Origin: Paulinella micropora | Taxonomy: Eukaryota > Cercozoa > Imbricatea > Euglyphida > Paulinellidae | Reading direction: 5' to 3' | Assembly: GCA_019918135.1 (NCBI GenBank) | Contig: WBZZ01001729.1 | Coordinates: 1 to 60,000 of the forward strand | DNA: 60,000 nt | Shown: one piece after another, positions 11,422-21,658 of the stretch | Layout of the letters: each line of letters opens with the position of its first letter | Numbering within the stretch: position 1 is the stretch's first letter | The notes under the pieces: generated by a model | The model's input: only the letters and a program-made list of their open reading frames with translations | Told to the model about the DNA's origin: nothing | The model's database searches: none | Made by a program: the position numbers and the translations under genes

Positions 11422-12640
11422 TCAGTTTAATGAAGCGTAAATACTCGCCGTTCCACCGCTTGTATTTTGTGCGGATATAGTAAATGTTTTACTTGACCCT
11501 ATCATGATATTATATTGAGACAAATCAATGTATATTGATGAACCACCAGACAACACATATGTAAATATCACGCTTCCACCTGTTCTTGTTGTCCCCGCTG
11601 TATCAACCTCTGCTAACGATGTGTTTGTATCGTAATTTGAATAAGAAGGTGTTCCTCCCAATGCGGTATTAAGAATAATTCTCGCGATACATGTTTTAGT
11701 GTCTGAGTTGCTAATACATAAATTCTCAAAGTAGATTATGTTGTAATTCGTTTTGCTGTTGAATGTGGCGCGGTTTCTAATAGTAAATATGGCATTCTCA
11801 GTTGCTCCTATAGTTTTAACATTATCAATATTACGAGTTAGTTATAGCAATAGTCCGATCAATATTCCCTTCAACTGCCAAAAACATGCTAGCAGTTTTC
11901 ACTACAACGGATGCCAGACTTGATGAATACGCCTTCGCATAAATAGCAAACGCCACCTGATCCAATGATGGAGTGGTAGCAGTGCTCGCGTATTTAATCG
12001 CATGAATTACTTCCATTCGTCCAGTGCGCGGGTTTTCAATTTTGAATGTAATTTGACCGCTGCCCAGATATTGAACAACTATTTCAAACACATTCAATTT
12101 AGTAAAATCAATCGCGGGGAAGTTTCCAGTATTATTACATTTATCAACATTCCAAGCATATTGACTGACCACATTTTCTACACTTCCCGCCGTTCTTACA
12201 ACAGACATTCCCAAACTTGATTGTCTAAAACATAAATTGTCTGCTGGTGTTCCTATGCCAATATCGCAATTGAAACTATCTGCGGCGATAGATGATGGAA
12301 ACAATGCGGAAAATCTAGCAACTAAGCCCATACCACTTCCAAATTTGGTTCGTTCAATAGTCGTAATCTGCGCGGTTGAATTACCTGAGGCCGATGTAGT
12401 CAAAACCGCCATTGAATTAGCAGTTGATACCACCCCACCATTAGTCTCCGTTTTGTCAAAGAATCGCGTATTAATACCATATGTAAATACATTTTGTAAT
12501 ACTGGCGACAGAGTAGCCGTTCGCAATTCTCCAAAGGCGGTTGTTGGTAGTGTGTCTTTTATGCTATCAATAGATAAAGAAGACGACGACGATGTAGTTG
12601 ATGACGATGGTGTATTTGTGCTTTGACCAAAAAGGTTCAT
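11422..12640 (-). pseudogene. Putative virion surface protein with one frameshift (A1)
   Basis: N-terminal part 11831-12640 and C-terminal part 11422-about 11838 are in different frames; the reading resumes in the other frame right at the stop near 11831-11840, so one indel split a gene of about 405 codons. It is a distant homolog of 19605-20849 and 39598-40848 (shared order: TAFGE-LR, LSPVLQ, YGINTR, GSGMGLVARFSAL, GQITFKIENPRTG). The Ser-rich N-terminus is specific to this copy. Probably a surface or spike protein (inferred from co-location with capsid genes). Confidence 0.6.
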
Positions 12641-12650
12641 TTTATATTCA

Positions 12651-12675
12651 AAGTTGATTTAATTTAAATCAACTT
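12651..12675. repeat. Inverted repeat between two divergent genes (A1)
   Basis: AAGTTGATTT - AATTT - AAATCAACTT: 10-bp perfect arms with a 5-nt loop, in the divergent promoter gap between the surface-protein gene and 12690-12965. Nearly the same stem appears inside a gene of element B at 41170-41195. Could be an operator or a transcript hairpin. Confidence 0.6.
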
Positions 12676-12689
12676 ATATTATATAAAAT

Positions 12690-12965
12690 ATGTCGGTAAT
12701 AATACGCGAATTGCCGAGTGATATAGTTGGACATATAAGAACATTTGTTTATTCAGAGATGCCCCAGCCAAAATATGGAGAAGAATTTTGTAATATATGT
12801 GGCTTGTCTCGCACATTCCAGTCGCACCCCCCAATTATAGCAGGTAATTTTTATGGTGTAGATTGTATTGAGTTTTTCACAATCTGCTCCATTAAATGCT
12901 ACAGGCGAGAGGCTAATCTTAGAGTAAGATATGGAGAACCGCCTTTAGTCGTTGTTAAGTATTAA
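12690..12965 (+). CDS. Small Cys-rich protein with F-box-like N-terminus (A1)
   Basis: 91 aa. The N-terminus ELPSDIVGHIRTFV resembles the first helix pair of F-box-like motifs common in large DNA viruses. It is followed by CNICG and a later CSIKC pair, which could bind one zinc (treble-clef-like). Both are motif-level impressions. Overlaps the 3' end of the recombinase gene by 11 nt (convergent). Confidence 0.45.
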   Translation: MSVIIRELPSDIVGHIRTFVYSEMPQPKYGEEFCNICGLSRTFQSHPPIIAGNFYGVDCIEFFTICSIKCYRREANLRVRYGEPPLVVVKY

Positions 12966-14271
12966 CATTCTTTTTATTTCTCGTGCTTCTTCTTAACGGC
13001 TTTGCTTCCTCTTCTTGTGGCGCTTCTTTTTTCGCTTCGCTCCTCTTCTCTTTAATAAACGTATTGACAATAACGGCTCCAATCCCGCTTATCTTTCTTA
13101 GTTTAGTATTTGTGATATTCGGGTTATCATTGTAAATCTGCTCAAGCAATTTATACTTATCTTATCTGCTAGCGCTTTTACCTAATGGTTGATATTTGCT
13201 TTCTTCGTCTCCGTTTTCGCTTTCAATTTCATTAGTATTATTTAAATTCAGACATAAATCTATTTTGCGCCTCAACTCCTCTAGTTCTGTTTTAATCCCT
13301 TCTGCCTTAATTTCTTCAGGGTCGGCCACATTAACTCAACTATAACTAAAACTAGTGAGCATATCGCCATGTCCCAATACATTGCTTACCCACGTATTAA
13401 AATTCTCTAATTTCGGATTGGCAAAATTACTATACGACAAACTAGCATATAGTTTTCGCAACATACTGCTTTTCTGTGTGTATTCTGATAACCAAGGGAA
13501 GATTTTGATAATTCTTTTATTTAGTTCATTGTTCTTTTGTTTATCAAGCACACCCTCGCTATTAATAATAACTGCGTTTTTCTCTTTGAAATAGTTCCGT
13601 ATTGAATTTACTTGTTCTATTACGAACTGGGAAGTAAAAAGGACAACAGGCCTCTCAGTCCAATTCTTTTTTTGTCTTTCTCTTTTCTTTGCTAGGTTAT
13701 TCACTCGCAACCAACTCGGTTTATCTGGTATTAATTCACACGTGTTTTTATCAAATATTTCTACAGGCCTTGTTCCAATAGCTATCATCAAAGCAAGTAG
13801 TTTAAGATAAGGGTCATTACTTAATATCATATCGATCATTTTAGCCATTACATCGCGGACATCAATCTGTATTTTTTGTTCATTTTTGGCTTTGACATCT
13901 TTCTTATACCCCTTAACGATATCAATCCGCTCGTCTTCATTTAGATTCAAATACTTATCCAGTTTGCTCATTTCATATACTTTTTCGCTTTGGTAAAGCT
14001 CTATCGCTTTTTTTCTCATCTCAGAAAGTCTTTGTCTTCTACTATTCAAATTTGGATACACGATAGCATATTTCGGATATATTACCTTTAGTGCCTCAAG
14101 CACCTCTTCATCACTCGTAGTCGTGCTAAATAGCGATATAATAGCATTATGAAAGGCGATACTTGGTTTTGACTCACTATTGTAGAAGTTGGACACGACT
14201 TCATAAATTTTACTTTCAGCAGTAGCAACTCTTAACTGCCTAACAAAATTCTTGTCATCTTCGCTCCACAT
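12955..14271 (-). pseudogene. Tyrosine recombinase with C-terminal helix-turn-helix, two in-frame stops (A1)
   Basis: A single frame runs through the whole interval but is cut by TGA (13336-13338) and TAA (13162-13164). The 311-aa front part has the tyrosine-recombinase landmarks: Arg in IGTRPVEIF (about R168), a basic region (AKKRERQKK), Arg in SSMLRKLYAS, then VLGHGD and the nucleophile Tyr nine residues after that His. The usual first His of HxxR is Ser here. The region after the second stop (LLEQIYNDNPNITNTKLRKISGIG) looks like an HTH DNA-binding tail. Integrases of this class are found in Polinton-like viruses; telomere resolvases have a similar layout and are an alternative. It sits next to the presumed right end of A1, as expected for an integrase. 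Confidence 0.75.
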
Positions 14272-14752
14272 CTTAGTATATAATAGACAAGTCTATTTTT
14301 TTCTAAGTCAAAAATAGAAAATCCATCCCCGCGCTAGAAACGCGAAAAACTGCGTTTGGCGACCCGGACACTTGAGAGTGGTATTAAGCAGACAATGTGC
14401 GACGATTCGTCTTAGTATTAATGAAGGCCGAGGTGGCCGAGTCCGACCTTGTTGTGTAAAAATTGTATAAAAGGAGAAGTTTGTATAGTAGTGACAATTT
14501 TTTTTTTGAAAAAGTTAAAAAAAAAGGTCGGACAGGTAGGACAGGTAAAATAGGAAGAAGTATTATACAATAAATATTGAAATTTAATAAGCGAAAAGTG
14601 GCAGACCTTTAAAAAACAGACTCGGACACGGCCGACCATGGGGTCTGCCACCAATAGGAGAAGATATTTTCACTTGCACTGCTCTTATATTCATTCTCTC
14701 GATTGCTTATTGAATTATGTGATAAAAATACTATACATTGTATATATAAGCA
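14272..14752. other. Non-coding, structured intergenic region (A1)
   Basis: No gene seen. It holds several inverted repeats: AATAGAC-AA-GTCTATT (14282-14297) just upstream of the recombinase start, AAACGC...GCGTTT (14337-14356), and a 10-bp perfect pair GTCCGACCTT (14441-14450) with AAGGTCGGAC (14524-14533). Repeated GGACAGGTAGGACAGG and CGGACACGGCC words lie nearby. Could hold an attachment site, origin or structured RNA; not decided. Confidence 0.5.
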
Positions 14753-15067
14753 ATGAGTAGCGTCATTGAGGAACTAACAGTTATTCTTAACCCCCCCAAT
14801 TCTAAACAGCAACGATATAAAAAATATATAGAGAAAATAACGAGGAAAAAGTCAAAGAACGGCAAAAAAAATTATAGAGAAGCAAACAAGGATAAGGTAA
14901 ATGAACAACGACGGGAATATTACAAGAAAAATAGAGATAAGATCCAAGAGCAACAAAAGAAATATAGGGATACCAATAAGAAAATATTAGATAAATACAA
15001 AGAAGAATATCTCAAGCAGAAAGAGGAAGTGGCAGAGAAGCAGAAAGAGGAACAGATGAAGCACTGA
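14753..15067 (+). CDS. Lys/Glu-rich repeat protein (A1)
   Basis: 104 aa made largely of a degenerate repeat of the type REYYKKNRDKIQEQQKKY, typical of small highly charged helical proteins in large DNA viruses. The 58-aa gene at 45748-45924 in element B carries the same motif (YYKRNKDEINQKRKEQ). Preceded by TGTATATATAAGC. Function unknown. Confidence 0.55.
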   Translation: MSSVIEELTVILNPPNSKQQRYKKYIEKITRKKSKNGKKNYREANKDKVNEQRREYYKKNRDKIQEQQKKYRDTNKKILDKYKEEYLKQKEEVAEKQKEEQMKH

Positions 15068-15170
15068 CGAAGGAGCAAAGGGAGGCGCAGAGAGAGAGGG
15101 AATCTAACATTGAGTTTTTAAGACGCCTTCAATTTTGATCACATTAGCAAAATAATATCGTTATGGCTGA

Positions 15171-15300
15171 GCCGATGCCACCAATTTTGGTCAAAAAAGG
15201 AAATTCTAGAAATTCTATTTCCGCGAATATCACCATGCGCCACTGCGCCAAAAAAGCGAAGTTTGTAAGGTATTTTTGACGCAACAAGTATGGCTGAAGA
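15171..15300. repeat. Terminus-proximal sequence of A1 shared, inverted, with element B
   Basis: On the minus strand this contains GTGGCGCATGGTGATATTCG followed by CGGAAATAGAATTTCTAGAA, matching 26673-26715 near the left end of element B with few differences. GGAAATTCTAGAAATTCTATTTCC-type palindromic sequence (15200-15224) is inside. This suggests that the right end of A1 lies near here. No repeat copy of B's outermost TIR was found, so the exact end is not defined. Confidence 0.55.
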
Positions 15301-16745
15301 CACAATTTTAAATAGACTTAAAACCAAAAACGAATGGATTGAAATATTTTTTTTGTATGTTTTATGTGTATCCCCCCTACCCCCCCGCCACTCACTTCGT
15401 GAGTGTCCTCCCCCCCTTCCTCCCATTTTTTGTGGTGTGATCATTTATGTATTCGCGACTTGTCCAACCGCAAAGTATTAAACAAGCCTTAAAAACATAA
15501 AAAACCAACATTAGACATGTAGAAAACATACATAGAAAACAAAAAAGTGTCAAATGTTTAACATAAATTTTTCTAACTGAGCACATTAAGAGAGATTTTG
15601 ACGAAAAGACAAATAAACCATATTTTTATTTCATAAAAAATATATAAACTGCGTGTATATATATAATATTATATATATACATGTATATACATATATATGT
15701 ATATATATATGTATACATACATACATACATATATATATAATATATATACATATATATACATATAATTTTAATTTTAAATTGAACAGTTTCATGGATAAAA
15801 AGGTTGTACAGAAAAGAAACACTGAACTAAAAATAAGGGAATCTAAAGTGAGAGAGAAGAGTGCTAAAACCGAGCAAAAGGAACCAAAGAAAGGCTTATT
15901 GTTGTTGTTGTTGTTGTTGCTGTTATTGTAAATGAAAGGTTTTGCAGAAAAGAAAAGAAAATAGAAGTAAAAGAAACAAAACTTAATCAGTCGTATACAA
16001 AGGACTGAGGATTGCTGAAACCGAGCGAAAGATAAAGAAACAAGAGAAGCACAATACAATAAGTAGAGGAAAGATAAACAGGAAAAGTAAGCAAGCCAGA
16101 GGCAAGGGAAGATAGAATATATATATATATATATATATAATAAAGAGATTGAGAGAAAGAGAAAGAAAAAGTGGCGAACAATGCGGGACTCGGTATAAAA
16201 CCATACCCATTTTAAAAAAGGGGGGGGGGGGCTGAAAAACTCCAATGGAGAAAAAGAATGCGACCCAAAAAACAAAGCGCATTACGCACGAATGCTAGAA
16301 TGGGACAGAATGCCCAAAAGAGAAGGGAGAAGAAAGAGAAAATAAAATCAAAGAGACAGTGAGAGAGCAGAGAGAGAAGAGGAGGGGTATCAAGAAACAT
16401 AAAAAATGAAGAACAATCAGAAAGGGAAAGAAAGAAATAGGATAAAGAAGGGAAATGTCAAAGAGGAGTCAAGGCCAAGGACGCCACTAAATCATACAAG
16501 AACTTTGAAGAAAGGATTCGACGCCTCACGAGAGAAAGCTTACCAATGTGAAATGGTAGGCGTTGGTGAAGAGGAAGGTCATAAGCAGATGCGGATAAGA
16601 ACGGATGCTTGCACGATCCAGCACAGCACGCCGATTGACATACTTGAACCTAGCGAGCTCAAGTACAATACGGCATTTGATACGCCGTCCATACGATCCT
16701 GAAGGGTGTGTAGAAGGGAGAAAAAAAGAAGCAGTCTTGTCTAGG
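15301..16745. other. Intervening non-viral-looking DNA between A1 and A2
   Basis: No supported gene. It holds a small hairpin CACTCAC-TTC-GTGAGTG (15391-15407), TA/TACA microsatellite (about 15655-15770), a GTT/TTG run (15897-15927), a TA run (16117-16140), a G run (16220-16231) and purine-rich GAGA sequence (16320-16390). The 16480-16700 stretch is more GC-balanced and may be host or transposon DNA; I could not assign it. Confidence 0.5.
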
Positions 16746-16749
16746 AATT

Positions 16750-16969
16750 GTGTAAAGTCAGAAGCGATAGTTATTTGTTAATGAAGTTTAATCAAGTAAA
16801 ACAACAATCAAACACCTCAGACACGTGCGGTTGGCATAGTATGAGGTTTTTAATGGAGCAGGCGAAAGGTATTAAATTTAAATTTGCCAGTGGCTATACA
16901 GATTTAAAAGAAGAAGAAGCGGAGAAATTAAAAGCACAGAATGGTTATGGCTTTGACACCTTTTTGTAA
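16750..16969 (+). pseudogene. C-terminal remnant of adenain/Ulp1-type cysteine protease (A2)
   Basis: Only the last about 70 codons remain, nearly identical to the end of the protease at 35236-36912 (VKQQSNTSDTCGWHSMRFL with the catalytic Cys, then FKFASGYTDLKEEEAEKLKAQNGYG). Similarity to B begins abruptly at about 16755, so the left side of A2 was lost by deletion or recombination. The His and Asp of the catalytic site are missing. Confidence 0.8.
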
Positions 16970-17032
16970 AAAATATTTTCTACTATATAGATCTTTTGAG
17001 GTTGTAGGTGGTTTTTATAAAAAGCACCTACG

Positions 17033-17856
17033 ATGGAGTATAAGGGAGGAAGAAGTTCGGGTATTTACTATATCAACAGCAAAAACAGAATAACTGGCAC
17101 AGACAGCGACTTTACACACGAAGTCAATATGAAGGGGCTAGACAATCCCACACATTGTAAAATTCTTCATATTTATGTGCCGAAATCGTATTATTCAGTT
17201 GCCTCTCCATATAATACTTTTACATTATCCGAAGACGGGTATGAGGCTTTAATTACGATACCTGAGGGAAACTACACAATGAACAATCTAAAAAATAAAC
17301 TGGCAGAGGTACTGACGACAGAAAGTCCAAATGACTATACTTATGTTGTCTCAAGCAACAATACAAACACAGAAGCCGAGGATGGCAAATTAACATTCAG
17401 TGTTTCAAATAACGGAGGTATTCAACCGCGGTTTATATTTGATGGCGATACCCGTATTCACGAGGTAATGGGTTTTGATAGAAATTCAACATACTTCTTT
17501 GCTAATGATTTTATTGAATCGCCAAAGGTAATTATTTTAACTGGTGAAAAAACTCTGTATCTTCAATCGGATTTGGTGAATGAAGGTGATGATCATGTGC
17601 TACAAAAAAAATATACACAGCCAACGAAATTCCTTTTGGGTCTGTCATCTATGACGGCTCTGGAAGCGAATACGGGAAAACATTATCCGCAAGTTCAAAC
17701 AATGTATTTAGGTTTTACTTGACAGACGAAAACGACCAAGCGATTAATCTTAATGGTTTAGGTATCGTTATGACTTTATTGGTTTATCGTGAAACTAATT
17801 ATTTTAATTTATTTAATTCATTCTTTGACCTTTTGAAAAAGGTCACAAAACACTAA
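17033..17856 (+). pseudogene. Penton-type minor capsid protein with a frameshift (A2)
   Basis: Close paralog of 36935-37747. Open to about codon 198, then a slip at the run of eight A near 17608 moves the frame; the other frame continues with the homologous C-terminus (LTDENDQAINLNGLGIVM) to a TAA at 17854. Single-jelly-roll vertex protein by comparison with virophage and Polinton pentons. The end of the gene carries its own palindrome (17826-17845). Confidence 0.75.
17826..17845. repeat. 20-bp palindrome at 3' end of A2 penton gene
   Basis: TGACCTTTTGAAAAAGGTCA, 9-bp perfect arms and a GA centre, inside the last codons of the gene. Absent at the same position of element B, where a different palindrome lies slightly downstream (37805-37826). 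Confidence 0.7.
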
Positions 17857-17951
17857 AAGCAAAAACATCAATTAATTTTAGAATTATTTTTTTTTCTATA
17901 AATATATTTCGTGTATTAATCAACTTACACTACTTCAAAAACAAAACAAAA

Positions 17952-19497
17952 ATGCCTGTTCAATACGGAGGAGAACTTACTCATAGCCAAAGCGAACTTA
18001 TTCGCAGTAAGTATTCGCTTAACAAACTTACTGCCCGCGAAAGTCTTGCGACAATTCCAATTACCACCGTGGGAGGAATTGAATCAACTTTTGAAATTCC
18101 TACTCGTCCTTTGAACCTTGCGAGGTCTGTGTTGCGATTTACTTACACACCAAATCGGGGTGGTGCTGGTGGAAGATACAACCGAATTCCAATGGACTGC
18201 CTGCCGATGATTAAGACGATTGAACTACGAAGCAGAAGTGGGCAATATTTGTGTAATCTTCAACATGTGGGAAATTATACTAAGATGGTTTGGACACCTG
18301 AGATTTCTTATGATAGATTTATGGCTTTGGAAAACCACGGGGCTGGGTTTGGTTATGGGTCCATGCTTCAAAAGTGTAATGCACCGAATGAAATTCAAGC
18401 ATCGCCTGCTGCTAGAGGAGCAATTGATGATGCTTACGCTTTTCAACTTGATGATGGTAAGACTGCTTTCACCGCCATTGGTGATACAAAGGCGGCAGAC
18501 CAATCAGCCAACATTCTCGCTCGTGTAAACGAAATACTTACAACCCTTGAAACTAGAATTCTAAATTATGTAGCACAGCCACCTATCACAGCCCGCCGTA
18601 ATAATGACGCACTTATTGCGAATGCGCTCCTGGTGTAGTTAATGTCTCTTATGAAGAGGCGAAGTATTTTGAAGGAGGAACCAATAATGGGGATGATCCC
18701 GTTATCAATGTGTCTATTCCTCTCGGTATGCTTTTTGGAACCATTTTTGAAATTTATAAGACTATTGGTTTTCATGAAATTCTTGATTTGAGGATTGTGT
18801 GGGAGGGAACACAAAAAACCATATTTTATGGAACTGATGCCGTTAGTGTTGGAGCAGGAGCGACTGCCACCGCACAATCCGCAAATATTACCAACCTTAA
18901 CTTATTTCTCGCTGTTGAAACCGACCCTAATGTTATCTTGGGAGTTCAACAAAAGATTGCTGGTGAGGGCTTTTCATTCAACACTGAATACCCTATCTCT
19001 TGGAAAACCAATATTGCGGCAGGCACTCAGTCATTTGTTTTGAAGATGAACCGCTTGCAGGGTGAGAGAATTCGCCGAATTTACACGAGCGCTTTTAATA
19101 ATACTGAAACTTCAAACACCGCGTTTGATTGCGATAACCGAGCACAAGATAAGATTGTTGATTATCATACTACTTTGGATAGTAATAGAATTCAGCAGTT
19201 TGACATCAAATGTAGTAATGATGAGAATTATATGCTTTTGAAGGAAAAAAGTAAGGGCTTTGCTATTTTGAACTCTAATGTGTATAAATATAACTGGTTC
19301 CATGTTGATTTCTGGGATCACAACAGCCCGCTTTATGACAAGAGAGAAGAAGAGGGTTATGAAGTGGCAGGTCTGTCTTTGGATACCGAACGACGATATG
19401 AATGGAGTGCGACTGTGCGAAGCAATTGAATTATTATACTTATGCTATTCTTCAGAGGACTATTGTTGTTAAGGGAATTGAAAATTTGATGAGTTAG
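17952..19497 (+). pseudogene. Major capsid protein with two frameshifts (A2)
   Basis: Close paralog of the intact MCP at 37854-39362 (same start MPVQYGGELTHSQSELIR). Frame breaks near 18627 and near 19415; each time the homologous sequence continues in another frame, ending at TAG 19495-19497. A region around 18390-18600 is diverged from B, as expected for an exposed loop. Spacing to penton and surface-protein genes is as in B. Confidence 0.85.
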
Positions 19498-19552
19498 AAA
19501 AAAGAAAAATGAAATAAAAAAGAAAATGATTTTTTGTTTTATATACAAACAA

Positions 19553-19593
19553 ATTGAAAATTTGTGTTATATAGCAAAATCGCGAGCGATTTT
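19553..19593. terminator. Two adjacent palindromes between MCP and surface-protein genes (A2)
   Basis: ACAAATT-GAA-AATTTGT (about 19553-19569) and AAAATCGC-GA-GCGATTTT (19576-19593) lie between the MCP stop and the next start. Element B has stacked inverted repeats in the same gap with different sequence. Hairpins after stop codons mark transcript 3' ends in mimivirus; the same use is plausible here. Confidence 0.5.
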
Positions 19594-19604
19594 TTATATA
19601 AGAA

Positions 19605-20849
19605 ATGGCAACCCACCAGAGAAATTCAATCGCACAAAATCCAGACGAAAAGTTTGTAAATGTCAAAGTTGGATATGACGGGCACATTGAAACTAATCAT
19701 ATGAAGACCGCTTTTGGTGAAACCCTAACCAGTTCCTTAACACCAGTATTACAGGAAATCTTTCCATATACCATTAATTCACGGATATGGACATTAACTC
19801 AGACAAATGCGAGTGTTTCATTTCTGAATAATATGGCGAAATTAAAAACGACTGCTAATGCTACCGCTGATGCCTGTATGGTAAGCAAAAGAAAAATAAA
19901 ATATCGCACTGGTATGGGTGTTGTAGCCCGCTTCACTGCTTTATGGACAACAGACGAAACCGAAGATTATTATTCGTGGATAGGTATCGGAGATAACGAT
20001 TTATCTAATGGTTTCTACTTTTACAAAACTAGAGATGAAGGAATGATTATTCTACATTGTATAGGAGGAACCACAAACGCATTTTATCAAGTGTACTGGG
20101 ATGACCCGTGCGACGGAACAGGAGATATGCCTGTATTAGACTGGACAAAGGGAAATGTATTTCAAATTCAATTTCAATACTTAGGTTTTGGTGCTATTAA
20201 GTTTTCTATTGAAAATCCAAAGACAGGCGAATTTCAATTAGTCCATACGATTAAATTTGCAAATGCCAACACTGGTGTCAGTCTGCGGAATACTACATTG
20301 CCATTTGTAGCACGAATTATTAATAATAATGTTGGAGTTGGAATACAAAGACTGAAGACAGCCAGTTGTAGTTTGTTTGTTGAAGGCACCAACACTATTA
20401 ATACAAGTATTACAAATACTGCGAAAGGGAGTAAAGCAGGTAATATAACTGAAAGCCCCATTTTAAGTATCAGGAATAAAGCACTATACAATAATAGCCT
20501 AACCAACAATTCAAATGTCTTTCCTTCATTGATAAGTATTACAAATGAAGATAGTAAGGCGAATATTGTAAGAATGGTATTGAACGGGACACTTACAGGG
20601 GCTGGTTTTGCTGATGCTGATGCTAAAACTTCAATTGTAGATATAGACACAAAAGCATCCGCTATCGCCAACGGAACAACAATTTTTAAGATGTATGTTA
20701 ATGCTGGCTCTACTCAGCAGATTAATCTCAGAACTTACGATATTCAATTAACCCCAAATGATGTATTGACATTCACACAAAAGGCTGTGTCGGCAGGCGG
20801 GTCAGGTAATGGTATTAATGTTATTGCTAACTTTATAGAGGATCACTAA
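19605..20849 (+). CDS. Putative virion surface protein (A2)
   Basis: 414 aa, intact. Ortholog of 39598-40848 in B and distant homolog of 11422-12640 in A1. Conserved landmarks: TAFGETLTSSLTPVLQEIFPYTIN, KYRTGMGVVARFTALW, CDGTGDMP, FQYLGFGAIKFSIENPKTG, and a beta-rich C-terminus (QQINLRTYDIQLTPND). No catalytic motif. Always close to the MCP, so probably a structural or spike protein (inferred). Confidence 0.65.
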   Translation: MATHQRNSIAQNPDEKFVNVKVGYDGHIETNHMKTAFGETLTSSLTPVLQEIFPYTINSRIWTLTQTNASVSFLNNMAKLKTTANATADACMVSKRKIKYRTGMGVVARFTALWTTDETEDYYSWIGIGDNDLSNGFYFYKTRDEGMIILHCIGGTTNAFYQVYWDDPCDGTGDMPVLDWTKGNVFQIQFQYLGFGAIKFSIENPKTGEFQLVHTIKFANANTGVSLRNTTLPFVARIINNNVGVGIQRLKTASCSLFVEGTNTINTSITNTAKGSKAGNITESPILSIRNKALYNNSLTNNSNVFPSLISITNEDSKANIVRMVLNGTLTGAGFADADAKTSIVDIDTKASAIANGTTIFKMYVNAGSTQQINLRTYDIQLTPNDVLTFTQKAVSAGGSGNGINVIANFIEDH

Positions 20850-20875
20850 AGCAAAAAAGAGCAAATTCATTTGTA

Positions 20876-21277
20876 TTACTTTACTTTATTTTTTTTGTAT
20901 CTTTCTTTTACAACACGAATAACATCGCTCGCTTTCCTTAATATACATCCTTCTTCTGTACATACTTCGTATGTAGCAGTTGCTGTATCACCTACTGAGG
21001 TAGCATTCGCTATCTCTTCACCAACATTAGCCTTGATTTCTGTGATACTAGTCTCTTTTAAATCAGTTGTCTTAAAAGGTGTGCTTTCTTCTTTGTCCGT
21101 TATGGTCTCCAATGGAATAACTACTTTCACATTGTCATCCCTCGGCTTGTATTGTTCATAGAAAGAAACAATGTCAGGTTTAGTCCATTTAATTGTTGGC
21201 ATTTTGACATTGCCGCTGTCAAGGTTCCATTTTTCAATTTCATTCAAGTAGTCCTGTTTGGTGTTGAGTTCGCTCAT
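20876..21277 (-). CDS. Small unknown protein, ortholog of 40882-41328 with a different C-terminus (A2)
   Basis: 133 aa. The N-terminal two thirds match the B protein (QDYLNEIEKWNLDS, IKWTKPDIVSFYEQYKP), but B's C-terminal GKYK...YLEYL module is replaced by an unrelated tail (YEVCTEEGCILRKASDVI). The A2 copy lacks the palindrome-encoded insertion that B has after YKP. Function unknown. Confidence 0.6.
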   Translation of the reverse strand: MSELNTKQDYLNEIEKWNLDSGNVKMPTIKWTKPDIVSFYEQYKPRDDNVKVVIPLETITDKEESTPFKTTDLKETSITEIKANVGEEIANATSVGDTATATYEVCTEEGCILRKASDVIRVVKERYKKNKVK

Positions 21278-21304
21278 CTTATATATACTACTATATAATT
21301 TTTA

Positions 21305-21590
21305 TTAAATGTATTTTTTTACTTCACTTTTAATGTCCGTAAATTTTTCAAACCACGGCTGTTTCATGACCCATTCAAGATATGGTTTGTCAATGGTAGC
21401 AACATCTTGAATTTTTTTCCTTTGTATTTGCCAAACGGAAAAACATCTGTTGGCTTTCCTTCTCTACTTTTTCAATTGCCTTAATTTCTTCATCAATCAT
21501 CTGTTGGACATCTCTTACTGAAAAGAATTCCTTATTCTTCTCAATTGAAAGTCGTCCAAATTTTTCAGATAGTCTAGTGAGGGTTGTCAT
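21305..21590 (-). pseudogene. Small GKYKGK-module protein with frameshift (A2)
   Basis: Ortholog of 42134-42418 in B. The N-terminal half (LSEKFGRLSIEKN, VRDVQQMIDEEI) is open; the frame fails near 21410 in a run of A, and the second frame gives the expected module ending (DKPYLEWVMKQPWF). The interval is 286 nt, one more than a multiple of three. The GKYKGK...YL-WL pattern resembles the small DUF3820-like/exonuclease-tail module; its role here is unknown. Confidence 0.6.
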
Positions 21591-21658
21591 TGGTCTATAT
21601 AGTATGGGTTATAAAAAATTTTATGGAAAAAAATTAATTATTTATCATCTTTATTTTT

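Noticed and set aside
1..15300. A1 and A2 as one single element
   Set aside because: Each has its own MCP and penton of different lineages, and about 1.4 kb of unlike DNA separates them; two elements fit better.
15631..16400. Several open frames rich in Leu/Phe/Ile/Tyr
   Set aside because: They come from TA, GTT and GA-rich simple repeats and have no domain-like sequence.
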